Part shown: positions 34,608 through 42,068 of the stretch, one piece after another
Numbering within the stretch: the first letter of the stretch is position 1
Layout: each line of letters starts with the position of its first letter
Source of the DNA: Vibrio splendidus
GTDB lineage: Bacteria; Pseudomonadota; Gammaproteobacteria; Enterobacterales; Vibrionaceae
Assembly (NCBI RefSeq): GCF_002873455.1
Contig: NZ_MCUN01000010.1
Span: 124,001-188,000 of the forward strand
Direction of reading: 5' to 3'
Length of the DNA stretch: 64,000 nt
The notes under the pieces: generated by a model
Database searches by the model: none
What the model saw: the letters and a program-made list of their open reading frames with translations, nothing else
What the model was told of the DNA's origin: nothing
Position numbers and translations under genes: made by a program

Positions 34608-35267
34608 ATGAAACGAATATCTTTGGCAATGGCTATGCTGGTGACACTCAGTGTTTCCGCTAACGACCACCAGCTACAACAACTGAGCTACCATGAACCT
34701 AGCCTCAGCTTCCAAACCGCTAAGGCTGGTGATACTTGGGTCGGCACGGTATCAGGCGTGATTCAAGCGACCGATGGGATAAACATTAATGCAGAGATCG
34801 ACAGCGAAGGCTACCTTGAGCTTGGAACTGGCTATGGCTTAGTCTTAGGGCAATTTTACACCGAAGCTTTCGTTAGCTATGGCCGCGCTGACCTTATTGA
34901 TATCTATGACGTTGGTATTTTTAGCGGAACGGCGCTTTCAGAAAATATCATGTTGTTTGCCAACACTTCGCATGAATGGCGGAAATTCTCGCTAGCCGAT
35001 CTTCACGATGCGAATCGCGAATGGAAAAACACCATAGGTACGAGCTATTCACCTTCCAAGCACATGAGTTTTTCCTACTCTTTCAGCCATGACCGCCAAT
35101 TAACGGGTTCAAAAGGTTATTACAACAGCCAAGACGTCACTTTTACGCTGAAACCCAAATGGGTGGAACCTTATGTGAAATATACATTCGGCCAAAAACG
35201 CGTTAGCCCGGGAGACATATTTCGTTCTGATGGCAGCGTTGAGCTAGGCTTCAACCTTCGTTTTTAG
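34608..35267 (+). CDS. Small outer-membrane beta-barrel protein
   Basis: 219 residues with a Sec signal peptide (MKRISLAMAMLVTLSVSA/ND) and alternating polar/aromatic strands, e.g. YLELGTGYGLVLGQFYTEAF and HMSFSYSFSH, ending in GFNLRF: the terminal phenylalanine is the usual barrel-assembly signal. The size suggests an 8- to 10-stranded barrel. I cannot name a family or ligand. It lies after a terminator 25 bp upstream, so it may have its own promoter within that short gap or depend on read-through. Confidence 0.75.
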   Translation: MKRISLAMAMLVTLSVSANDHQLQQLSYHEPSLSFQTAKAGDTWVGTVSGVIQATDGININAEIDSEGYLELGTGYGLVLGQFYTEAFVSYGRADLIDIYDVGIFSGTALSENIMLFANTSHEWRKFSLADLHDANREWKNTIGTSYSPSKHMSFSYSFSHDRQLTGSKGYYNSQDVTFTLKPKWVEPYVKYTFGQKRVSPGDIFRSDGSVELGFNLRF

Positions 35268-35293
35268 TTTACCGTTTCGTGTGGTAGCTCTCT

Positions 35294-35329
35294 CCCCTTT
35301 ACGATCTGTTTGAGTAAAGGGGGCTTTTT
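35294..35329 (+). terminator. Terminator after the barrel gene
   Basis: CCCCTTTAC (35294-35302) pairs with GTAAAGGGG (35314-35322), then GCTTTTT. Confidence 0.85.
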
Positions 35330-35638
35330 ACTTCATGTAATAACCTTTCCAATCAGTTGCGAATACCGTAATCAACTTAAATCAATTTCGCCGCTTCTTC
35401 CTCTGTTTTAACTTTCCATCATTCAACAAAAACCCCACAAAGAATGACGACTTTACTTTAACTATCTAAAGTGAATTTATTTTCTATAAAATAATTATAT
35501 TAGAGATTTAATTTCCACAGAAAACTTTAATTATAGATAAAAAGGCAAAACTTTTCTCCGACTACCTTTCTATACTGTGACACGTCATTAAGGCGCTACA
35601 AGCCTATGATTTAAAATAATTATTAATGAGTAGTCACC
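35330..35638. other. Gene-free AT-rich stretch upstream of the EamA gene
   Basis: About 310 bp without a gene. It is very AT-rich at 35455-35560 and presumably holds the promoter of the next transporter gene. I see no clear operator. Confidence 0.5.
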
Positions 35639-36553
35639 ATGAATTCGAAGTCGCTAACTATCTTGCTTTTTGTCTCTGTTTGCTTAATTTGGGGAACCAC
35701 TTGGTTCGCTATGGAAGTAGCATTGCATTCTATCCCACCTATTTTTGCTACTGCGTTGCGCTTTTTACTTGCAGCACCTCTGCTTGCGGTATTGGCGAAA
35801 GTCTTCAACCAACCTCTGCTGTTCCCTAAAGGTAAGCGCCAATGGCTGCTTATTGTTGCGCTGATGTATTTCGCGATTCCGTTTACGTTGATGATCTATG
35901 GTGAGCAATACATCTCTTCTGGTTTAGCGTCGATCATCTTTGCCAACATGCCGGTCGCTGTGATGCTGATGTCTGGCTTATTCTTAGGTCTACGACTGGC
36001 GAAGCACCAGATATTCGGTTTGATTACTGCTGTTGTGAGCCTATGTTTAATCCTTGGCAACGAAATGCAAATGGGTGGCGATGACTACGTAATTGGCACG
36101 GTTTGCTTAGGCCTTGCTGTTGCGATTCACGCAGTGATGTATGTATTAGTTCAAAAGCACTGCAAAGGCATTGAAGTACTGACCTACAACGCCGTACCGA
36201 GCCTAATTGCAGCTCTATTCTTATTTGCCGTATCAGCTATGGGCGAGAACGTAAATGTTGAATCTTTCACTTGGGATTCAATCTCAGCTGTGGTGTACCT
36301 AGGCTTTGTCGCGAGTGTTGGCGGCATTGTTGCTTACTTTAAATTAGGTCAGGTTTCGACACCTTTCCAAGCTTCTATCTGCTTCCTCATTTTCCCTGTA
36401 GTTGCTCTACTTATCTCTTGCTACGCCAATGGTGAAGTTCTGTCTGAACAGTCATTGTTTATGATGATTCCCCTACTTTGCGGCATCTTACTCACCAAGG
36501 CACCAAAGGGAATTTTCAAGCTGCGTACAGAATTAAAAACGGTAAGAAACTGA
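35639..36553 (+). CDS. EamA/DMT-family transporter
   Basis: 304-residue inner-membrane protein with ten predicted helices in two EamA repeats: LLFVSVCLIWGTTWFAMEVA at the start, PIFATALRFLLAAPLLAVL, then SSGLASIIFANMPVAVMLMS closing the first repeat, and a second repeat from about residue 150 (CLGLAVAIHAVMYVLV). Family members export amino acids, nucleosides or small metabolites; no specific substrate can be assigned. The sequence is clearly distinct from the PecM-like EamA protein at 31073. Confidence 0.88.
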   Translation: MNSKSLTILLFVSVCLIWGTTWFAMEVALHSIPPIFATALRFLLAAPLLAVLAKVFNQPLLFPKGKRQWLLIVALMYFAIPFTLMIYGEQYISSGLASIIFANMPVAVMLMSGLFLGLRLAKHQIFGLITAVVSLCLILGNEMQMGGDDYVIGTVCLGLAVAIHAVMYVLVQKHCKGIEVLTYNAVPSLIAALFLFAVSAMGENVNVESFTWDSISAVVYLGFVASVGGIVAYFKLGQVSTPFQASICFLIFPVVALLISCYANGEVLSEQSLFMMIPLLCGILLTKAPKGIFKLRTELKTVRN

Positions 36554-36602
36554 TCCGACTGAAATCTGTTTAGCGGATTAGAGAGACCCATCCCACATAT
36601 AC

Positions 36603-36635
36603 AAAAAAGCTCCAATATCACTATTGGCGCTTTTT
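36603..36635. terminator. Bidirectional terminator
   Basis: CCAATA/TATTGG extended by GC pairs, flanked by A6 and T5, between the convergent EamA and MFS genes. Confidence 0.85.
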
Positions 36636-36662
36636 GTTTATTTCATAAGATCGAGACCAACA

Positions 36663-37844
36663 TTAGCGCCAGCTAAGCACCCGAACTTCATTTCCCTCTT
36701 TTGGCTTCTTAGGAATGTTTAAAGACAACGCCAAAGAAACCACTGCCATTGCTGCACCAATGTAAAAAACTGTCGCTGGAGAAGACAACCAAATCACACC
36801 AAACACGACCGGAATAACAACCGCTGCAATATGGTTGATGGTGAAAGAGACACCAGCGGTTGAAGCCATATCAGCAGGGTCTGCAATTTTCTGGAAGTAG
36901 GTTTTGATCGCCAATGCCAACACAAAGAACAGATGATCGACAACATACAGCGCGGCTGCCCACTCCGCCGTTTGTACTAAAGCATACCCAACGAACACAC
37001 CAATCAAGCCGACATACTCGAAGATCAGCGCCTTGCGCTCGCCAACTACACCGATAAATCGACCGATACGTTTAGCAAACAAGAAATTAAACAGGTAGTT
37101 AATTAAGAATAGTAATGTGATATCTGCTGCTGAGTAACCAAATTTCTCTACCATCAAGAAGCCTGCAAATACCGTGAAGATTTGTCTTCTTGCGCCACTC
37201 ATAAACGTTAGCGCGTAATAGAGCCAGTAACGCTTCCTCAACACCAGTTTTTTATTTTGCTGGGTCTTGGTTTGAAACTCAGGGAAACCAAAGGTCATCA
37301 TCAATACTAAAATGAAACCGATGCCCCCAGTGATGCCATAAACCCATGCAAAATCAAGCTTGAGCTGCTCTAACATCACCCAAATTGATCCATAAGTGAT
37401 TAATGATGCCAATGCACCGACCGAAATCATCTTACCCAACATCTCTGGTGCTTCTTCTTTATTCAGCCATTGCAGTGACAAAGACTGCTTCAGCGTTTCA
37501 AAATAGTGAAAACCCGTCGACATCAAAATCGTAGTCAGCAACAAGCCTGTGAGTGTAGGAAATAAACCGGTAATCGCGGTGCCCACAGTGAGCATAGCCA
37601 ACGATATCAACATGAAGCGTTGCTCACGAATGAAAGCCAGCACAAACACCACCGTAAACGCTAAGAAGCCAGGAATCTCACGAACGCTTTGCAATAGGCC
37701 TATATCCGAACCATCAAAGTTCGCTTTCTCAATCACGAAGTTATTAAGTAGAGCCATCCAGCTCGAAAACGCGATAGGGACAACAATCGAAATCAGTAAC
37801 AAAAAGTTTTGCGGCGTTTTCCAATTCGTAACAGGTTCACTCAT
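36663..37844 (-). CDS. Major facilitator superfamily transporter
   Basis: 393-residue inner-membrane transporter with twelve hydrophobic helices. The loop 2-3 region is atypical (GLLQSVREIPGFLAFTVVFVL), and the second half has SGARRQIFTVFAGFLMVEKFG. The family markers are weak and I cannot assign a substrate. AAGGA lies ten bases before the start. It is monocistronic, converging on the EamA gene across a shared terminator. Confidence 0.8.
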   Translation of the reverse strand: MSEPVTNWKTPQNFLLLISIVVPIAFSSWMALLNNFVIEKANFDGSDIGLLQSVREIPGFLAFTVVFVLAFIREQRFMLISLAMLTVGTAITGLFPTLTGLLLTTILMSTGFHYFETLKQSLSLQWLNKEEAPEMLGKMISVGALASLITYGSIWVMLEQLKLDFAWVYGITGGIGFILVLMMTFGFPEFQTKTQQNKKLVLRKRYWLYYALTFMSGARRQIFTVFAGFLMVEKFGYSAADITLLFLINYLFNFLFAKRIGRFIGVVGERKALIFEYVGLIGVFVGYALVQTAEWAAALYVVDHLFFVLALAIKTYFQKIADPADMASTAGVSFTINHIAAVVIPVVFGVIWLSSPATVFYIGAAMAVVSLALSLNIPKKPKEGNEVRVLSWR

Positions 37845-38123
37845 GAGTAGAATTTCCTTATCATTAATCCAACATCATACTCTCGTTTCATTAGAATCAA
37901 CAAATGATTAACTCGGCATTTACAAGATGAGCAACGAAACCTTTGATAGTAAAATTCGAATGTGGCGGTAAACGAGGAGGCTTTAAATGTCGAAAAGATA
38001 TGAATTACACCATATCGACCTTAATCGGTGATTGAGTAGCATTTATTCGGTGTACATAATGCATCCTCATAGCTCTACAATGACTGAAGACTGAATGGGT
38101 ATTATAGATAAGCAGCAAGAACG
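37845..38123. other. Gene-free region upstream of the MFS gene
   Basis: About 280 bp between the MFS start and the terminator of the following barrel gene. It should contain the MFS promoter. No gene or repeat was recognised. Confidence 0.4.
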
Positions 38124-38165
38124 AAAAAATCCTCATAGAAGAATTCTATGAGGATCTGTTTTCTT
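38124..38165 (-). terminator. Terminator of the barrel gene at 38212
   Basis: Perfect 12-bp stem ATCCTCATAGAA (38129-38140)/TTCTATGAGGAT (38144-38155) with loop GAA; a run of A on the left reads as T6 on the minus strand. Confidence 0.9.
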
Positions 38166-38211
38166 AACTTACAAAGTAGCAACCCTGAAAGGAATCAGGT
38201 TTACTTTTAAA

Positions 38212-38820
38212 TCAAAAGTAGAACTTTAAACCTGTTACCCCAGACCATTGTTCAGATTCTTTATAAGTTTTATAGCTTGCACCTAACTCAATCGCAAAAA
38301 AATCAGTAAAGTTTATCTCGCCCATTAGCGAGTATTTATTCATCGTATTTTTATCAACGTAAGAGTAACGATAACTAGGAGTAAAAGTCAGAAAGCTAAT
38401 TGGGGTATATTTGAAACCAACATGCGCAGAAGGAGCATATTCACTAAACTCAAATTTGCGTCGCTCTGCATCGATACGATTTACGCCAACAGATAAAAAA
38501 GGCACGACTCCATTGACATAGTTACCGTTAAACCCTAATCCAGCATAATGATCTCTAAACTGAGTTTTTCCGGTGCTCATCCCAGAGAATTCAGTTTCCA
38601 CGAATACATTGTTGGTCAATGAGAAAGATAATGAAGCATATGCGCCCACAAGGTCTTGTTCTTCTTTCTCTGAAAACTTGGATCCTAAATATTGGTCCAA
38701 ACCTTCATTTTGCCCACCTTGAAGGCCAAAACTGAAACTATTAAAGTAATTCTGCTCAGCATGCGCGAAACTAGAAAGCATGATAGGTAACGCAATGATT
38801 ATTTTACTTATTTTTTTCAT
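38212..38820 (-). CDS. Outer-membrane beta-barrel protein (OmpA/Ail-like size)
   Basis: 202 residues with a signal peptide (MKKISKIIIALPIMLSSFAHA/EQ) and eight strand-like segments such as FSFGLQGGQNE, LVGAYASLSFSLTNNVFVE and FLTFTPSYRYSYVD. It ends in VTGLKFYF with a terminal phenylalanine. The pattern fits an eight-stranded porin-like barrel. Function unknown; there is no peptidoglycan-binding domain. It has its own terminator and is flanked by a 425-bp divergent AT-rich region. Confidence 0.78.
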   Translation of the reverse strand: MKKISKIIIALPIMLSSFAHAEQNYFNSFSFGLQGGQNEGLDQYLGSKFSEKEEQDLVGAYASLSFSLTNNVFVETEFSGMSTGKTQFRDHYAGLGFNGNYVNGVVPFLSVGVNRIDAERRKFEFSEYAPSAHVGFKYTPISFLTFTPSYRYSYVDKNTMNKYSLMGEINFTDFFAIELGASYKTYKESEQWSGVTGLKFYF

Positions 38821-39245
38821 TATACATCCAGATATACATTTTATAAATCAAGGCTAAAGTACAACTTAGTTAGGGTGTATTCAATGATATTTTGTATGTT
38901 TTTACATTAAACTCTATTAACAACCAGTCGCAATTTTAAACATAATTTAACAACATGGACATTTTGTTAATAACCACTCACGACTAGACTTAATTTTCTT
39001 TATTTAAGGGAATTAACAGACACTGGTAAGATGTGCGACCAGTAAATATTAGATAGAAATCCAACTGAATATAAAATTTATTAAATTCACTTTCATTAAA
39101 TTATATGTTTAATGAAGAAATCAAAGAATCCACCTACAGCGTTGAACTATCAATGGTGAGAGAATCACTTATTAACATCAAATAGAATGACGTAATAAAT
39201 ACTATTTTCGATATTTATTTACGTCACAGTTTCATTTAATCGATA
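38821..39245. other. 425-bp AT-rich divergent intergenic region
   Basis: No gene visible. It must contain the promoters for the leftward barrel gene and the rightward small ORF. An imperfect inverted repeat at 39189-39227 stands out. Confidence 0.5.
39189..39227. promoter_or_regulatory. Inverted repeat TGACGTAA...TTACGTCA
   Basis: TGACGTAATAAATA pairs with TATTTATTTACGTCA apart from one bulged base, around a 9-11 base centre. It lies 18 bp before the small ORF and is a candidate operator. Confidence 0.4.
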
Positions 39246-39602
39246 ATGAATAGTACAATAAAAAATTCAACGCCAACAAAACCCAAGGTTTTAGCCATGC
39301 TCACTCGAATATCGGTCATTACTACTAGCTGTATTTTCATGTTATGGATAAATACAGCCTATGCTGATAATGAAAAATACCTCCCCCTAGATAGAAGTTG
39401 TTCTAGTATCGTTTGTAAGCATTCGATAGAAAATACTAACTTCCAGTACGATAAAGAGGAAAACCTCGTATTCTCTTCGGAAAAAACTTCCAACATCGAT
39501 AAGATATCATCATCTTTATACGTCATTTTGGAGAATAAAGAGGACAAAAATAATAATGATATAGACACCATGTTGGATGTAGTAGAACTTTGGGAGGAGT
39601 AA
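39246..39602 (+). CDS. Small exported protein of unknown function (possibly truncated)
   Basis: 118 residues with a long positively charged N-region, a hydrophobic core (ISVITTSCIFMLWI) and a probable cleavage after TAYA, then an acidic, cysteine-containing mature part (SCSSIVCKHSI). There is no good Shine-Dalgarno sequence. The same reading frame stays open for 59 further codons after the TAA at 39600-39602, to a TAA at 39780-39782, and the extension is hydrophilic and protein-like. The gene may thus be a truncated form of a 177-residue ancestor. I do not recognise the family. Confidence 0.5.
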   Translation: MNSTIKNSTPTKPKVLAMLTRISVITTSCIFMLWINTAYADNEKYLPLDRSCSSIVCKHSIENTNFQYDKEENLVFSSEKTSNIDKISSSLYVILENKEDKNNNDIDTMLDVVELWEE

Positions 39603-39759
39603 AGATCAGGAGGAAATTTCACACAACAACTTACCTTGAATTCCGATAAGGTAAATAGGTTCAAAGAACACCAAAAAAGGCAATATCTAAAACAGAAAAG
39701 CGCAATACAACACTTAAGTAATACCACGCTTTTAATTTCAGATAGAACTAGTAGCAAGG

Positions 39760-39790
39760 AAAAAAGTCAACCAAACACATAAGTTGACTT
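39760..39790 (-). terminator. Terminator of the 689-residue lipoprotein gene
   Basis: AAGTCAAC (39764-39771)/GTTGACTT (39783-39790). Read on the minus strand it ends in T6. Confidence 0.85.
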
Positions 39791-39834
39791 CCTAGCTCAA
39801 CAAAAAATGTTCCCCTTCCATTGAACTATTAGGT

Positions 39835-41904
39835 TTACAGCGCCTTATAAAAAGTCACCCACTCGCCTCGCTCTAAACCACTCACATGTACCCCAGAGAT
39901 ACCACTCGAGGTCGTTGCGTTAGTTGGAGAAAACGAGAGGTTTACATTTTTAAATTTGTCGGAGATTTCACTTTCCATTCCTGTTTGAGAAAGAATGTAG
40001 CCCAAGTTGGTAGAATTCCAGCTTGAGTTTCCACCGTCTTCCCACTTTTTGAGGAGTTCTTTGGTCACCAACTGACTGCCAACCTTGAGAGCCGGGCCGC
40101 TGATATTTCGGAACTGATAATAGTCCGCCCCCGAAGAAGTTAACGCAATCACCTTATCTTCTAACACATACAAAGACTTGATGGCATTGTTACTCAGAGA
40201 CTCTGTTACAAGTAAGGTTCTCGCCATGTTATCAACAATATAAAGAGCACTTGCTGTGGTAATAGCACTGGTTTTTCCGTCTCGCGATGTCGCTATCTTG
40301 CTAATAGCAGAATCAACGGTCAGATCCCCAAGTACGGTTTGTTGTATCGAGTTAGACACCCACTCAACCTTATTGCTATCCAACCCCAACAATATCTGCT
40401 GATTTACGACAATATTGGCTGTTTTAAGGTTTAACTTATCAATCGTCATCTTAGTGGATAGGTTAGCCGTATCGATAACTTCTGCCGCTAAATTACTGTT
40501 TGAAAAGTAATTCTTATAAACAATTAATGCTTCACTTTCGTCATAAGATGACATGACTTGAGGTGAAGAAGCTTTCAATGCGTGACTCCAGCTTTTCATA
40601 TCAAGCTTATTAGCACTTAGCAATTTGAGTTCTTGCTGTGAGTATATCGAGCTTCCGGTATTTTTAATCGCCAGTAACGAACCACTTTGTAACAGAGGAA
40701 CCACTGCTGCGAAGTTATCATTGATGCACGACTCACTCGATTTAGTCGGCACGGCTGGATTAGGTTTTGGAATGGGTGGAAGCGTACCTCCACTACGACT
40801 GCTGTATGTATCAATCGCAAAAGCCTTCACGCCAATATTGTTATTATTCGAACCATTGAGGCTTGTGAGGAAAACACCATTAGCGCCTTGGCTATTACAA
40901 ATATCACTCGATGTGGGTGAGACGTAAGCGGTCGGTTTGTAAACCTTGTATGCCTGAACACCATTTAGCGCAGGAACTAACTGAATGATTTCACTCGAAT
41001 CTACCGGTATTTCTCCGCCTCCAGTGCCACCTCCGTGATCGTCATCATAATCATCATCATCATCATGGTCATGGTCATGGTCATGGTCGTCATAATCATC
41101 GTCGTCGTGCGAACGGATACTAACCAGACCAGAAACAGCTTGAGATGCAGGGTCACCATTGATTGTCACCGGCTTATTGCGTGAAGAACTATCAATTTGC
41201 ATAACCACATCATTAGCCGTTAAAAACACAATTTGACTGCTCGCTGGATTCAGAGCTATCGACTTCGCACCAGACAATTGCGGTACCGATTGTGAACCGC
41301 GAACAACCAAAGAATCTTCAATTTGTAGATGCCGAGAAACCGTACCAGCAACGTCAATATTAGATAAGTCTAAAGTTTTATGTTCTATCATCAAGTCGAG
41401 AGCATGAGCAATGTTTGTATAAGAAGACTGCTTACCTTCACTCTGTGCCTTTTTCAAAGAATTTAGCAATAAATCAGATGAATCTTTAGGGCCATAGGTG
41501 GTATCGAGCGTACTGAAATTGATACCAACATGATCGCCTAACTTACTTTGAAGCGACGCTTTTGCTTGTTCAATATCGTTGCTTACGCCGGGATTAAACA
41601 TCATCTCACTATGAATCAAGGTCGTGAAAGGTGTGACCAATTCCATATTGGGAGAAGCGGTCAAAATTGCACCATCATCTTGCCTCTGTTTCGCGTACCC
41701 AGAAACCTCTTCTAGCTCTTTCTCTTGGTCACTACATAAACCGTTCAGATCTGCATCAGCGCACACTGATGAATCTAAAAACGCATAGCCTGAAGCTGTA
41801 GACCCAACGGGATTTTCGCTATCAGAACTGCCTCCGCATCCTGAGATCATCAAGGCACTAGAGATTGCTAGTGACAATTTGCATATTAAGAATTTATTGT
41901 GCAT
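39835..41904 (-). CDS. Lipoprotein with an Asp/His-rich tract, unknown function
   Basis: 689 residues. Lipobox ISGC at Cys23 after a 22-residue signal, then GGSSDSE. Residues about 35-65 (SGYAFLDSSVCADADLNGLCS) resemble the N-terminal domain of the divergent 1623-residue protein: a Cys followed by a DxDxNGxC calcium-loop-like motif. Residues about 264-292 are a nearly pure Asp/His/Tyr run with alternating DH, then Gly-rich linker, suggesting metal (Ca, Zn, Ni or Fe) binding or a flexible spacer. The remainder looks like a WD/propeller-type beta structure, with repeated short hydrophobic strands. The start has no strong ribosome site. The gene diverges from 42069 over 164 bp containing a Fur-box-like sequence. 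Confidence 0.75.
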   Translation of the reverse strand: MHNKFLICKLSLAISSALMISGCGGSSDSENPVGSTASGYAFLDSSVCADADLNGLCSDQEKELEEVSGYAKQRQDDGAILTASPNMELVTPFTTLIHSEMMFNPGVSNDIEQAKASLQSKLGDHVGINFSTLDTTYGPKDSSDLLLNSLKKAQSEGKQSSYTNIAHALDLMIEHKTLDLSNIDVAGTVSRHLQIEDSLVVRGSQSVPQLSGAKSIALNPASSQIVFLTANDVVMQIDSSSRNKPVTINGDPASQAVSGLVSIRSHDDDDYDDHDHDHDHDDDDDYDDDHGGGTGGGEIPVDSSEIIQLVPALNGVQAYKVYKPTAYVSPTSSDICNSQGANGVFLTSLNGSNNNNIGVKAFAIDTYSSRSGGTLPPIPKPNPAVPTKSSESCINDNFAAVVPLLQSGSLLAIKNTGSSIYSQQELKLLSANKLDMKSWSHALKASSPQVMSSYDESEALIVYKNYFSNSNLAAEVIDTANLSTKMTIDKLNLKTANIVVNQQILLGLDSNKVEWVSNSIQQTVLGDLTVDSAISKIATSRDGKTSAITTASALYIVDNMARTLLVTESLSNNAIKSLYVLEDKVIALTSSGADYYQFRNISGPALKVGSQLVTKELLKKWEDGGNSSWNSTNLGYILSQTGMESEISDKFKNVNLSFSPTNATTSSGISGVHVSGLERGEWVTFYKAL

Positions 41905-41990
41905 TTTTTCGACCGATTCACCTAGTTTATCATTGGATGGATAGTATTTAATTTGGCCATTAAATCACTTAACGAAATAAAAGATCAAAT

Positions 41991-42009
41991 GATATTGATA
42001 ATAACTATC
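41991..42009. promoter_or_regulatory. Fur-box-like sequence
   Basis: GATATTGATAATAACTATC matches 16 of 19 positions of the Fur consensus GATAATGATAATCATTATC. It is 60 bp before the 42069 start and 87 bp before the 41904 start, so it could repress either or both genes when iron is replete. Confidence 0.55.
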
Positions 42010-42068
42010 ATTTAAATTACTATTCTTCGCCTTTCTTATGGGTAATTTATAAATTATTTGGAGTTCAG

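Noticed and set aside
39359..39757. A 132-codon minus-strand frame opposite the small secreted ORF, very cysteine- and leucine-rich
   Set aside because: Lies fully opposite the more plausible plus-strand frame and its extension; composition looks like a complement artefact.
41035..41110. CRISPR-like or mobile repeat in the Asp/His tract (repeated catggt/catcat)
   Set aside because: Simple codon repeat of Asp and His within a reading frame, no spacers.
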